NCBI GenBank assembly: GCA_948735595.1 | Contig: CAPXSA010000002.1 | Span: 1 to 64,000 of the forward strand | Reading direction: 5' to 3' | DNA length: 64,000 nt | Source: an uncultured Clostridia bacterium | GTDB taxonomy: Bacteria; Bacillota; Clostridia; TANB77; CAG-508 | Part shown: positions 36,418 through 45,259 of the stretch, one piece after another | How positions within the stretch are numbered: the first letter of the stretch is position 1 | How the letters are laid out: each line of letters starts with the position of its first letter | Notes under the pieces: model-generated | The model's database searches: none | Told to the model about the DNA's origin: nothing | The model's input: the letters and a program-made list of their open reading frames with translations, nothing else | Translations under genes and position numbers: made by a program

Positions 36418-36651
36418 ATGGAAAGCAAAGAATTACCTTTTGAAGAAGCAATGCAACAATTGGAAGTTGTGGCATCAAAACTAGAAAAAGGTGACCTGAA
36501 TTTAGATGAATCAGTAACTATATTTGAAGAAGGTATGAAATTATCAAAACAATGTAGTGAATTATTAGAAAATGCAGAAAAAAGAATTACTATCTTATTA
36601 AAAGACGAAGATGAAATCAAAGAAGAAAATTTTATACAGGAAGAGGAATAA
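36418..36651 (+). CDS. xseB: Exodeoxyribonuclease VII small subunit
   Basis: A 77-residue helical protein (LPFEEAMQQLEVVASKLEKG; LDESVTIFEEGMKLSKQC), matching XseB. It pairs with XseA (34647) to degrade single-stranded DNA. One small gene separates the pair. AGGAGG precedes it. Confidence 0.94.
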   Translation: MESKELPFEEAMQQLEVVASKLEKGDLNLDESVTIFEEGMKLSKQCSELLENAEKRITILLKDEDEIKEENFIQEEE

Positions 36652-36657
36652 AAATAA

Positions 36658-37101
36658 ATGCAGGGGATTGTAGCTTTTATTAGAGAATATAAGTATATTA
36701 TTGTGCCATTTTTAGTATGGTTTGGGATACAATTATTTAAATTTCTTTATGATATCGTAAAAGAGAAAAAAGTCAATTTTAAAAGACTTATGCAAGCAGG
36801 AGGCATGCCAAGTTCACATTCAGCAGTAGTAGTAGCGCTAACTACTATGATAGCAAAAGCGGAGGGATTAACATCTCCTTTATTTGGTGTATCCCTTATT
36901 TTTTCTTTTGTTGTTATGTATGATGCAGCTGGCGTAAGAAGAGCAGCAGGAAAACAAGCAAAATTATTAAATAAAATAGTAGAGACTCCCGGCTTAAGTG
37001 GTGTAGAAGTTTCAGAAAGATTGGTAGAAGTACTAGGGCATACGCCTATACAAGTAATTGTAGGTGCAATTATTGGATTAGTAGTAGGATTGATTATTTA
37101 G
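36658..37101 (+). CDS. Divergent PAP2 family membrane protein (DUF212/YuiD)
   Basis: A 147-residue membrane protein with the family signature AGGMPSSHSAVVVALTTMIA and DAAGVRRAAGKQAK. It resembles acid phosphatase/vanadium haloperoxidase-like proteins; substrate unknown. Six bases after xseB. Confidence 0.88.
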   Translation: MQGIVAFIREYKYIIVPFLVWFGIQLFKFLYDIVKEKKVNFKRLMQAGGMPSSHSAVVVALTTMIAKAEGLTSPLFGVSLIFSFVVMYDAAGVRRAAGKQAKLLNKIVETPGLSGVEVSERLVEVLGHTPIQVIVGAIIGLVVGLII

Positions 37102-37155
37102 TTTGTCAGGTTAGGGACAAACCTTGAAATAGTATAAAACAAGGAGGAACCTTAA

Positions 37156-38817
37156 ATGGAAGATGTGGAAATTGCAAGAAATACGAAATTAGAAAGAATT
37201 TCAAAAATAGCACAAGATTTAGAAATTCGTGAAGAGGAACTAGAACAATATGGAAAACACAAAGCCAAGATTTCTCCAGAGGTATATCAAAGATTAAAAG
37301 ACAAGAAAAATGGAAAACTAATATTGGTAACAGCTATTAATCCTACACCTTTAGGAGAAGGAAAGACAACAATGGCAATTGGGCTAGCTGATGGTTTAAG
37401 AAAGATAGGAAAAAAGGCGGTTCTTGCATTAAGAGAGCCTTCTTTGGGACCTGTCTTTGGAATTAAAGGTGGAGCAACTGGCGGAGGCCATAGTCAAATA
37501 GCACCGATGGAAGATATTAATTTGCATTTTACAGGTGATATTCATGCAATTACTTCAGCAAATAATTTGCTTTCTGCTATGATAGATAATCATATTTATT
37601 TTGGAAATGAATTAGGTTTTGATAGAGTAGTATGGAAGAGATGTGTAGATTTAAATGATAGACAATTAAGAAAAGTGAATACGGGGTTATCAGAAGAAAA
37701 AAACATTGTGCCTAGAATGGATGGATTCGATATTTCTGTTGCCTCTGAAATTATGGCGATTTTTTGCTTAGCTACAGATATAGAAGATTTGAAAAGAAGA
37801 ATTGGTAATATTATTGTTGGTTATACCAAAGAGAATAAGCCAATTACTGCGAAGGATTTAAAAGCAGAAGGTAGTATGACTGTTTTATTAAAGGATGCAA
37901 TCAATCCAAATTTAGTACAAACTTTAGAAAAAACACCTGCAATTGTTCATGGTGGACCATTTGCGAATATTGCGCATGGATGCAATAGTGTAATTGCTAC
38001 AAAGCTTGCTCTAAAATTAGGAGATTATGTGATTACAGAGGCAGGGTTTGGAGCAGACTTAGGAGCAGAGAAGTTCTTAGATATTAAATGTAGAAAAGCA
38101 GATTTAAAACCTGATGCAGTTGTATGTGTAGCAACAATGAAAGCCTTGAAATATCATGGTGGAATGCCAAAAGAAGAATTGAATCAAGAGAGTTTAGAAT
38201 ATTTAGAAAAAGGTTTTGAAAATTTAGAAAGACATGTAGACAATTTAAAAAATCGTTATGGTTTAAATGTAGTAGTAGCAATTAATAAATATACACAAGA
38301 TACCAATGCAGAAATAGAATTTTTGCAAAGCAAATTACAAGAAAAAGGAATTGAACTAAGCTTGGTCGAAAGTTGGGAAAAAGGTGGCGATGGTGCTACT
38401 GATTTAGCAAAGCAAATAGTCAGCTTAGTAGAAAAACAAGAAGATTTCAAATTTGCTTATGAATTACAGGAACGTATAGAAAATAAAATTAAAGCAATAG
38501 CCCAGAAAATATATGGAGCGCAAGATGTAGAATATACCGAAGAAGCTAAAAAACATATTGTAGAAATTGAAAAATTAGGATATGGTAATTTGCCAGTGTG
38601 TATTGCAAAAACACAATACTCTTTCTCTGATGATCCTAAAAATTTAGAATGTAAAGAACCATTTCATATTCATGTACAAGATGTGGTATTAAGAGCAGGT
38701 GCAGAGTTTGTAGTAGTACTTACAGGCAAAATTATGACTATGCCAGGACTTCCAAAAATACCTGCAGCTGAGAAAATTGATTTAGATGAGAACAATAATA
38801 TCATAGGTATCTTTTAG
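37156..38817 (+). CDS. fhs: Formate-tetrahydrofolate ligase
   Basis: A 553-residue enzyme: formate + ATP + THF to 10-formyl-THF, the entry step of the methyl branch of one-carbon metabolism. Motifs: TPLGEGKTTMAIGLADGL (P-loop), EPSLGPVFGIKGGATGGGHS, VHGGPFANIAHGCNSV and GKIMTMPGLPK. With folD it interconverts formate and methylene-THF. AAGGAGG precedes the start. A small hairpin (GTTTGTC with GACAAAC) lies in the leader. Confidence 0.98.
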   Translation: MEDVEIARNTKLERISKIAQDLEIREEELEQYGKHKAKISPEVYQRLKDKKNGKLILVTAINPTPLGEGKTTMAIGLADGLRKIGKKAVLALREPSLGPVFGIKGGATGGGHSQIAPMEDINLHFTGDIHAITSANNLLSAMIDNHIYFGNELGFDRVVWKRCVDLNDRQLRKVNTGLSEEKNIVPRMDGFDISVASEIMAIFCLATDIEDLKRRIGNIIVGYTKENKPITAKDLKAEGSMTVLLKDAINPNLVQTLEKTPAIVHGGPFANIAHGCNSVIATKLALKLGDYVITEAGFGADLGAEKFLDIKCRKADLKPDAVVCVATMKALKYHGGMPKEELNQESLEYLEKGFENLERHVDNLKNRYGLNVVVAINKYTQDTNAEIEFLQSKLQEKGIELSLVESWEKGGDGATDLAKQIVSLVEKQEDFKFAYELQERIENKIKAIAQKIYGAQDVEYTEEAKKHIVEIEKLGYGNLPVCIAKTQYSFSDDPKNLECKEPFHIHVQDVVLRAGAEFVVVLTGKIMTMPGLPKIPAAEKIDLDENNNIIGIF

Positions 38818-38822
38818 ACATA

Positions 38823-39010
38823 ATAATTAAAAGAATTATTTGATATTTTTATACACTATCCAAGCTACATAGAGTTTGTACGAATCTTTTCCATCGAACG
38901 CCTTCTCTTGGAAAATATTTTTACAAACTCTAATTTGTTGGGCTCGGAACGTCGTAAACTCCTAACTCGCACGCTTTAAAAATATCAAATAGTTCTTTTG
39001 TTTGTTGATA
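38823..39010 (+). repeat. Nested inverted-repeat element R5 after fhs
   Basis: Outer arms AAAAGAATTATTTGATATTT and AAATATCAAATAGTTCTTTT are about 160 bases apart. Inside, AGAGTTTGTA pairs with TACAAACTCT, and TTTTCCA with TGGAAAA. The remainder (TTGTTGGGCTCGGAACGTCG) is unpaired. It lacks a transposase. It has the same layered plan as R4 but no clear sequence match. Confidence 0.5.
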
Positions 39011-39080
39011 AATATGAATAAATGTACCAATTCTGGTTAAAATACACATAACAGATTTTAACAGAAAGTGGTGTATTTTT

Positions 39081-39782
39081 ATGTTCAAAAAAATAACAAA
39101 GAATAAAAGAAGCATGTGGGCAATGGTAATAGTAACCTTAGCATTTAGTTTATTCTTTTCTTATCATATATTTGTCAGAAATAGTCAGACAGAGGCATTA
39201 TCTAAATATGGTTCTAGAGGTGATGAAGTAAGACAAATTCAAACAAAACTAAAAAGATGGGGATATTATAAAGGAAATGTAGACGGGATTTATGGCAGTC
39301 AAACACAAGCAGCAGTTAGATGGTTTCAGTCTAAAAATGGCTTGACAGTAGATGGAATTGCAGGAAAAAACACTTTAAAGGCAATGGGGATTATGAATTC
39401 AAGTAATAGTTCTAGTTCAGGTGCAACAACATCTAATGATTTGAATTTATTATCAAGACTTGTTTATGGTGAGGCAAGAGGAGAACCATATTCTGGGCAG
39501 GTTGCTGTTGCAGCAGTTGTATTAAATCGTGTTAGAAGTAGTTCATTTCCAAACTCTGTATCAGGAGTAATTTATCAAAAAGGAGCTTTTGATGTAGTAT
39601 CAGATGGACAAATTAATTTAACACCAAATGATACAGCAAGAAAAGCAGCCCAAGATGCATTAAATGGTTGGGATCCAACTTATGGAGCAATTTACTATTT
39701 TAATCCAAGTACTGCAACTAATAAATGGATTTGGTCAAGACCAATGACAGTAACTATTGGTAGACATAGATTTTGTAAATAG
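39081..39782 (+). CDS. SleB-like spore cortex-lytic enzyme
   Basis: A 233-residue protein with an N-terminal membrane or signal helix (residues 10-30), a peptidoglycan-binding domain (SRGDEVRQIQTKLKRWGYYK; GIYGSQTQAAVRWFQ) and a Hydrolase_2 catalytic domain (RLVYGEARGEPYSGQVAVAA). It is the germination-specific cortex transglycosylase type. It fits the gerA receptor and spoIVA in the same window. Confidence 0.92.
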   Translation: MFKKITKNKRSMWAMVIVTLAFSLFFSYHIFVRNSQTEALSKYGSRGDEVRQIQTKLKRWGYYKGNVDGIYGSQTQAAVRWFQSKNGLTVDGIAGKNTLKAMGIMNSSNSSSSGATTSNDLNLLSRLVYGEARGEPYSGQVAVAAVVLNRVRSSSFPNSVSGVIYQKGAFDVVSDGQINLTPNDTARKAAQDALNGWDPTYGAIYYFNPSTATNKWIWSRPMTVTIGRHRFCK

Positions 39783-39798
39783 AAATTTTGATGATAAG

Positions 39799-39826
39799 AA
39801 GCATAGTCAACTGATTATGCTTTTTA
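39799..39826 (+). terminator. Terminator after the SleB-like gene
   Basis: AGCATAGTC, loop AAC, TGATTATGCT then TTTTT. One mismatch in the stem. Confidence 0.75.
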
Positions 39827-39851
39827 CGTTCTGAAAAAACGCATTTTCTCC

Positions 39852-39880
39852 TTGACAAAAACATAAGCTATTGATAAGAT
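39852..39880 (+). promoter_or_regulatory. Promoter for yqeG
   Basis: Consensus TTGACA (39852-39857), 17-base spacer, TAAGAT (39875-39880), 40 bases before the ATG. Confidence 0.7.
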
Positions 39881-39919
39881 TATAAAAGAAAAATTGTCTA
39901 AATCTGAAATGGAGGCACT

Positions 39920-40423
39920 ATGATTTTATATCCCAAACTCTATTTAAATAGTGTAACAGAAATAAGCATAGAAATACTAGAAAAATATCATTTAAAAGGT
40001 CTCATTTTAGATGTAGATAATACTCTAATTGATATTAATAAAAATATGCCAGAAGGCATACCAAAATGGATAGAAAACTTAAAAAAACAAAATATTGCTT
40101 TATGTATTGTATCCAATACGAATCAGAAAGAAAAAGTAGAACAAGTAGCAAAAAAACTAGAAATTCCATATATCTATTTTGCGAAAAAGCCACTTAAAAG
40201 CGGTTTCAAAAGAGCAAAAGAAATTTTGAAATTAGAAAATGAACAAATAGGAGTAGTGGGAGACCAGATCATGACAGATATTATAGGAGCCAATAGAAGT
40301 CATATGTTTCCTATTTTAGTAAAACCAATTGATGAAAAAGATATTTGGATTACCAGAATAAAAAGACCAATCGAAAATAAAATAATTGAGAAATACAAAA
40401 GGAGCCAAAATGTACATAAATGA
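39920..40423 (+). CDS. YqeG family HAD phosphatase
   Basis: A 167-residue HAD IIIA phosphatase with motif I DVDNTLIDI (residues 33-41), motif II SNTN, and motif IV GVVGDQIMTDI. The substrate is not established in the family. Its last codons overlap the start of the prepilin peptidase gene. Confidence 0.92.
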   Translation: MILYPKLYLNSVTEISIEILEKYHLKGLILDVDNTLIDINKNMPEGIPKWIENLKKQNIALCIVSNTNQKEKVEQVAKKLEIPYIYFAKKPLKSGFKRAKEILKLENEQIGVVGDQIMTDIIGANRSHMFPILVKPIDEKDIWITRIKRPIENKIIEKYKRSQNVHK

Positions 40424-41151
40424 TATCCATATTTTAATTTATGTTGTTGTTCGGAGTAGCGGGATTACTAATCGGTCAATTCATAGACTGGTGCAATAAA
40501 CGTTTACCAGACTACAAAAAAATATTAAGCAAAGAATTTTTTACAGAATATATGAAGCATTTTAAGCCAAACTATTTATTAATGGTCATTACAGCAGTAA
40601 TGTACCTAGGTTTGCTATATACTTTTAACATAAGTATAGATTTCTTTAAATATGCAGCTTTAATTCCAATGTTATTATCTGCATTTTGTATTGATTATAA
40701 ATTGCAAATTATTCCAAACCGCTTGAACTTAACTATTTTAGAAATTGGATTATTCTTTACCTTTTTAAATGTTGCTATGAATGTTAGTTCAGGACTAAAT
40801 ACGATTATTGAAAGTGTAATAGGTGCAGCTGTAGGCGGCGGAATTTTCCTACTTATTACTGTGATAGGCGGTTGGATTGCAGGAAAAGAAGCGATGGGAT
40901 TTGGTGATGTGAAACTAATGGGAGCTTTAGGGCTATTATTAGGTTGGAAGGGAATTCTTATGGTTTCTGTACTATCCTTTCTAATAGCTGCTATTATTAG
41001 TTTACCAATTTTAATTATCAAGCGAAAAAATGACTATATACCTTTTGGACCATTTATTGTAATAGCAACTTTTATTGCTATTTTTACACCATATGAGTTA
41101 TTGTTAACAATTCTATTAAAAATATTTACTTTAGGAATGTATCAAGGTTAA
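40410..41151 (+). CDS. Prepilin peptidase (A24), read through one CGG +1 site
   Basis: A 246-residue GxGD aspartyl protease of the type IV prepilin peptidase family. ATG 40410 follows an excellent AAAAGGAG site and overlaps yqeG. Frame 0 gives MYINDIHILIYVVV, then CGG (codon 15, 40452-40454); the +1 frame continues G-VAGLLIGQFIDWCNKRLP, the usual N-terminus. Catalytic motifs are CIDYKLQIIPN and GFGDVKLMGALG. The ATG at 40441 in the downstream frame has no binding site, so recoding is the better model. Confidence 0.88.
40452..40454 (+). other. CGG +1 recoding site in the prepilin peptidase gene
   Basis: Context GTT GTT CGG AGT; +1 reading gives Val-Val-Gly(GGA)-Val. In-frame codon 15. Confidence 0.83.
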
Positions 41152-41171
41152 ATTTTTAGGTGGTGATTTTT

Positions 41172-42239
41172 ATGAATACAAAGATTAAGTGGTTAAGAGA
41201 AAAAATGCGTGGATTAGACATGCAAGGAATGATTGTTTCCAACCCCGTTAATATTAGGTATTTAACAGGGATAAATGCCGAAGGGGTGTTATTAATCACG
41301 CGTAAAGAAAATCACTACATTACAGATAGTAGATATATAGAAGATGTACATAGCACAGTCACCATAGATGATGAAATTATTATTTCTAATTTTACAGATA
41401 TTAGTCCATATGATTATGAAAATTTCTTCTCATTTTGCGAAAATGTTGGATTTGAAGAGAATTACATTACTTATGCACAATACAAAAAATATATGCAAAA
41501 ATACAAAGTAAATAATTTTGAAGAAACTGAAAACATGATAGAAAAGCAAAGAGTGATAAAAGATGAAGAAGAAATAGCAAAAATTCAAAAAGCCTGTGAG
41601 TTAACAGACAGTTGCTTCAAACATTTACAAGATTTTATAAAAATAGGTATGACAGAAAAAGAAATTGCTTATGAAATAGAAAACTACTTTTTGAGAAATG
41701 GAGCAGATGGTCTTGCTTTTGAAACAATTGTAGCATCTGGCAAAAATTCTTCTAAACCACATGCTATTACAACTGAAAAACAAATAGAAAAAGGTGATCC
41801 AATTACGATTGACTTTGGTTGTAAATATCAAGGATATTGTTCAGATATGACAAGAACCGTATTTGCAGGACATGTACCTGATAGAATGAAACCAATTTAT
41901 GATTTGGTATTAAAAGACCAATTGCAAACTTTAGAAGACATGAAAGAAGGAGCAATTATCCGAAATTTATCTCGCAATGTAGAGAATGATTTTAAATTAT
42001 ATGGGCATAATTTAATACATAGTTTAGGACATGGAGTTGGATTAGATATTCATGAAATTCCATATATTAATGGAAAAAATGATAATATGTTAAAAGAAAA
42101 TATGGTTATAACAGATGAACCAGGCATTTATTTGCAAGGAGAATTTGGAATTAGAATAGAAGATACAGTATTAATTACAAAAACTGGTTGTATAAATTTA
42201 ACAAAATCGGATAAGAATTATATTATAGTAGATAATTAA
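41172..42239 (+). CDS. Xaa-Pro aminopeptidase family protein
   Basis: A 355-residue M24B peptidase with a creatinase-like N-terminal domain (residues 1-130) and a pita-bread catalytic domain. Metal ligands are visible in ITIDFGCKYQGYCSDMTRT, HSLGHGVGLDIHEIP, TDEPGIY and IRIEDTV. It releases N-terminal residues before proline. ATG 41172 follows TAGGTGG. Its place before efp is common in Firmicutes. Confidence 0.93.
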   Translation: MNTKIKWLREKMRGLDMQGMIVSNPVNIRYLTGINAEGVLLITRKENHYITDSRYIEDVHSTVTIDDEIIISNFTDISPYDYENFFSFCENVGFEENYITYAQYKKYMQKYKVNNFEETENMIEKQRVIKDEEEIAKIQKACELTDSCFKHLQDFIKIGMTEKEIAYEIENYFLRNGADGLAFETIVASGKNSSKPHAITTEKQIEKGDPITIDFGCKYQGYCSDMTRTVFAGHVPDRMKPIYDLVLKDQLQTLEDMKEGAIIRNLSRNVENDFKLYGHNLIHSLGHGVGLDIHEIPYINGKNDNMLKENMVITDEPGIYLQGEFGIRIEDTVLITKTGCINLTKSDKNYIIVDN

Positions 42240-42251
42240 CAAATAAGAATG

Positions 42252-42280
42252 TTGATTTTTAGGTAGAAATAGTGTATAAT
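42252..42280 (+). promoter_or_regulatory. Promoter for efp
   Basis: TTGATT (42252-42257), 17-base spacer, TATAAT (42275-42280), 45 bases before the ATG. Confidence 0.75.
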
Positions 42281-42325
42281 AGTAAAGATTTTAAGAAATA
42301 AACAAATTTGAAAGGGGAAAATATT

Positions 42326-42892
42326 ATGGCAGAAGTATATATGGCAGGAGATTTTAGAAACGGAACAACATTTGAAATGGAAGGAAATGTATTCAAAGTA
42401 GTAGAATTTCAACACGTAAAACCGGGAAAGGGTTCAGCTTTTGTAAGAACAAAAATTAGAAATGTAATTACAGGAGCAGTTTTAGAAAAAACTTTTAACC
42501 CATCTGATAAATACCCAGCAGCAGAAATTGAAAAGAAAGAAATGCAATATTTATATGAAGATGGTGGAATTTATTACTTTATGGATAATGAAACATATGA
42601 ACAATTACCATTAAATAAAGACCAACTTGGTGATAGTTTAAAATTCTTGAAAGAGAATATGAATGTAAAAATTCTTTCCTATAAAGGAAATGTGTTCTCT
42701 GTAGAACCACCAATGTTTGTTGAATTAGAAGTTACATATACAGAACCAGGATTTGCTGGTAACACAACTACAACATCAGGAAAACCTGCTACACTAGAAA
42801 ATGGTTATGAAATTTCAGTTCCAATGTTTGTTAATATTGGGGATGTTATTCGTATTGATACTAGAACTGGAGAGTATATGGAAAGAGTTTAA
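42326..42892 (+). CDS. efp: Elongation factor P
   Basis: A 188-residue tRNA-shaped factor that rescues ribosomes stalled at proline runs. The tip loop is HVKPGKGSAFVRTK with Lys at the modified position. The C-terminal signature GDVIRIDTRTGEYMERV is present. ATG 42326 follows AAAGGGG; an in-frame TTG lies upstream of that site. Confidence 0.97.
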   Translation: MAEVYMAGDFRNGTTFEMEGNVFKVVEFQHVKPGKGSAFVRTKIRNVITGAVLEKTFNPSDKYPAAEIEKKEMQYLYEDGGIYYFMDNETYEQLPLNKDQLGDSLKFLKENMNVKILSYKGNVFSVEPPMFVELEVTYTEPGFAGNTTTTSGKPATLENGYEISVPMFVNIGDVIRIDTRTGEYMERV

Positions 42893-42913
42893 TTTGGAAG
42901 GGAAGATGACAAA

Positions 42914-43450
42914 ATGTCAGAATTAAGCAATCGTTATCAACAAATTATGAAAGATTTACAAACAAATATCAAAGATGAAAAAGATAAAGAGTTTGTAATC
43001 GGTAAATTCCAAGAACTTTCAATGATGTTTATGGATGTTATTGATCGTTTAACGTACTTAACAGATTTAAGAATTAAAGAAGTAGAAGAACAGCAAAAAC
43101 AAATTGATGACAGAATGTCAAAAATTCAAAAGGCAGTAGATGGCATTGAAAGTGACATTTATGAAGATGAAGAATCTTATGAATTTGATATTATGTGTCC
43201 ATATTGTAATCATGAATTTACGACTGATATCAGTAGCGAAGTAAATACAGAAGTGGAGTGTCCAGAATGTCATAACATGATAGAATTAGATTGGAATGGT
43301 GATGAAGAGGAAGAGTGTGCACATAACTGTTCTGGATGTGGACATGATTGTAGTGCAGAATTGGCAGAAGAATTAGGAATAGAGCCAGAAATGCCAAAAG
43401 CAGAAAAAGAAGAACCAGATGAAGAAAATAACAATGAAGAAGATATGTAA
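42914..43450 (+). CDS. Zinc-ribbon coiled-coil protein (CD1247-like)
   Basis: A 178-residue protein. Residues 1-85 are helical (IKDEKDKEFVIGKFQELSMM). Two zinc-type clusters follow, CPYC...CPEC and CAHNCSGCGHDC, then an acidic tail. Proteins of this kind follow efp in Clostridia; function unknown. Confidence 0.7.
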   Translation: MSELSNRYQQIMKDLQTNIKDEKDKEFVIGKFQELSMMFMDVIDRLTYLTDLRIKEVEEQQKQIDDRMSKIQKAVDGIESDIYEDEESYEFDIMCPYCNHEFTTDISSEVNTEVECPECHNMIELDWNGDEEEECAHNCSGCGHDCSAELAEELGIEPEMPKAEKEEPDEENNNEEDM

Positions 43451-43458
43451 ATGAATGG

Positions 43459-43496
43459 AACAGTTTTAATTTTAAAGAATTAGAACTGTTTTTTCT
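43459..43496 (+). terminator. Bidirectional terminator
   Basis: AACAGTTTTAATT and AATTAGAACTGTT form a 13-position stem followed by TTTTTT; the minus-strand side has AAA-rich flank. It separates the convergent zinc-ribbon and M23 genes. Confidence 0.75.
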
Positions 43497-44087
43497 ATTT
43501 TTCAAATAAACTTATAGGATCAATATATTTTCCATCAATACGCACGCCTAAATGCAAGTGTGGACCAGTAGTAGCTCCATTTGTGGGGTTACCATTTTCA
43601 TCATAATATTGATTACCGAGGAACTCCATATACATTTTTAGGTCCAACAGAACCAATAATATCTCCTTTTTTTACGATGTCACCTTTTTGGACAATATAA
43701 GTAGGAGAAACATGACAATAAGTAATTTTCATATTATTTACGGAAAGTGTAATGGTATAGCCACCACCGCCTAAAAAGCCAGTGAAAGTAATTTTACCGT
43801 CACAAACAGCAAGAAATTTGGTTCCTTCAGGAGCGCCAATATCCATTCCAGCATGATAGGACGTGGCACCACTAGTGGGAAGGTCACGATAGCCGAAAGG
43901 AGAGGTAATATAGGTATAACCGAGGAGTTGGCCATATATATTCTTGAGATAAATCAAAAGAATAATAAGTATCATCAAAAGAAGAATTACCAAGAATACT
44001 AGGACCAAAGAAGCAAGAAATAAAGAAAATAAGAAAGATAAGAATAAAAAAGAAATAATAAAAGGGCTTGAAAAAACTATTAGACAT
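43495..44087 (-). CDS. M23 family metallopeptidase, read through two CGG +1 sites
   Basis: A 196-residue membrane-anchored peptidoglycan endopeptidase once both sites are recoded. Frame 0 from ATG 44087 holds the membrane helix and EYIWPTP. CGG (codon 56) shifts into G-YTYITSPFGYRDLPT, SYHAGMDIGAPEGT and YCHVSPTYIVQKGD. A second CGG in VYGVP shifts again into G-NQYYDENGNPTNGATTG and PHLHLGVRIDGKYIDPIS. Zinc ligands H and D of HAGMD lie in the middle segment and H of HLH in the last, so both shifts are needed for activity. Confidence 0.95.
43616..43618 (-). other. CGG +1 recoding site 2 in the M23 gene
   Basis: Context GTT CCT CGG TAA; +1 reading gives Val-Pro-Gly(GGT)-Asn. The frame-0 stop directly follows CGG. 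Confidence 0.93.
43920..43922 (-). other. CGG +1 recoding site 1 in the M23 gene
   Basis: Context ACT CCT CGG TTA; +1 reading gives Thr-Pro-Gly(GGT)-Tyr. In-frame codon 56. Confidence 0.93.
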
Positions 44088-44124
44088 ATAACAATACCTC
44101 CGTTTTTTAGCCCCCGATAATATT

Positions 44125-44574
44125 TTAGTTTTCCTTTTTAAAGGCGAAAAATTTACTGATAAAGAAATTTAAGATAATGACAATAATAGTAATTAAAACT
44201 TTGTTAATTAGATAGGCCATGTTATCACTAAACATTCCATAGAAGGAGTGAATAACATCATTTAATAGAAACACTCCTACAATTTCTATTACCATAGTAA
44301 ATGCTCTACCTAAAATAAATTTTCCAAATTCAATCCATTTGTCTTTAGCGGTATGTGCATCAGAATGAAATACCCATTTACGATTGGTAAAATAAGCAAA
44401 TAGGATAGAACAAATAATTCCAATAGTACTTGCAATATTTCCTTCTATATGACAAAATGCTTTTAATAAATAAGAAATGATGATATTGACAAGAGTAGTT
44501 AATACCCCGAAAATCAGATAAGATATGACTTCTTTATTACATATTTTTTTAATAAGTGTTTTTAATTTTTCCAT
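44125..44574 (-). CDS. GtrA family membrane protein
   Basis: A 149-residue protein with four membrane helices and the GtrA pattern (EVISYLIFGVLTTLVNIIIS; FAYFTNRKWVFHS). GtrA proteins are thought to move lipid-linked sugars. ATG 44574 follows GGAG; an ATG at 44586 precedes that site. Confidence 0.88.
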   Translation of the reverse strand: MEKLKTLIKKICNKEVISYLIFGVLTTLVNIIISYLLKAFCHIEGNIASTIGIICSILFAYFTNRKWVFHSDAHTAKDKWIEFGKFILGRAFTMVIEIVGVFLLNDVIHSFYGMFSDNMAYLINKVLITIIVIILNFFISKFFAFKKEN

Positions 44575-44599
44575 ATTTTTCTCCATGTAAGATTTAATA

Positions 44600-44629
44600 T
44601 TAAAAAATCACTAGTTTAAAACTAGTGAT
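44600..44629 (-). terminator. Terminator after tRNA-Trp
   Basis: On the minus strand ATCACTAGT, loop, ACTAGTGAT then TTTTTT. A nine-pair stem. Confidence 0.85.
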
Positions 44630-44631
44630 AA

Positions 44632-44706
44632 TGGCAGGGGTAGAAGGATTCGAACCCTCACAGGCGGTTTTGGAGACCGATGTGCTACCATTAACACTAT
44701 ACCCCT
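44632..44706 (-). tRNA. tRNA-Trp (CCA)
   Basis: A 75-base cloverleaf starting AGGGGTATAGTGTTAATGGT, anticodon loop CTCCAAA (anticodon CCA), T-loop GGTTCGAATCC, encoded CCA end. It reads UGG only. Confidence 0.96.
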
Positions 44707-44782
44707 AAGTGCTTAAGTAAAACTACATATATTATATTAGCATAGTTTCCAAAAATGTGCAATGTTTTTTCGCAAATTTTAC

Positions 44783-44811
44783 TTGTTATTTTTTTATAAA
44801 TAAGCTATAAT
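44783..44811 (+). promoter_or_regulatory. Promoter for ssrA
   Basis: TTGTTA (44783-44788), 17-base spacer, TATAAT (44806-44811), about 20 bases before the mature 5' end. Confidence 0.75.
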
Positions 44812-44832
44812 TAAAGATACAGTTTATATATG

Positions 44833-45192
44833 GGGATGTATTTTGGCTTCGACAGTATTCCAGAAGTATTAGTAGCGAGTAGTGGATTCTCACTTGGCCA
44901 CTTAAATCATGTGAGAAATTAAAATTAAACGCTGATAATAGAGAATTAGCATACGCTGCCTAGTTGCGGCGACGTCTTACTTTAAGTGCCCACGCTTTTA
45001 GATAAGGCGTAGATATAGTGGGAAACGAAACTGTTTTTAGTTATGGAAACAGTGGGTAACTTTAAATAACTACTTTCTATATAAGCTTGTTTGTTAGGTT
45101 ATATAGAAGGGAATTTTGAAAACAAACTGCACTCGGAGAAGCTGGTATGGAAAGAATATTGGACAGGGGTTCGACTCCCCTCATCTCCACCA
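44833..45192 (+). ncRNA. ssrA: tmRNA
   Basis: A 360-base transfer-messenger RNA. The 5' end GGGGATGTATTTTGGCTTCG pairs with the 3' end CATCTCC-A-CCA; the T-arm is GGTTCGACTCC. The tag frame ends with ADNRELAYAA then TAG at 44961-44963. It rescues stalled ribosomes with SmpB. It is relevant here because recoded CGG sites that fail to shift should produce stalling. Confidence 0.96.
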
Positions 45193-45221
45193 GTTATAAT
45201 AGCCTACGATTAAATACAAAT

Positions 45222-45259
45222 AAAGAATTCGAGATTAATATATTTCTCGAATTCTTTTT
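45222..45259 (+). terminator. Bidirectional terminator after ssrA
   Basis: AAAGAATTCGAGA pairs with TCTCGAATTCTTT, followed by TT. The last codons of the convergent 45235 gene lie within the stem. Confidence 0.85.

Noticed and set aside
44632..45192. Integrated element at the tmRNA/tRNA locus
   Set aside because: No integrase or direct repeat of the tmRNA 3' end is visible in the window; the nearby small genes alone do not support it.
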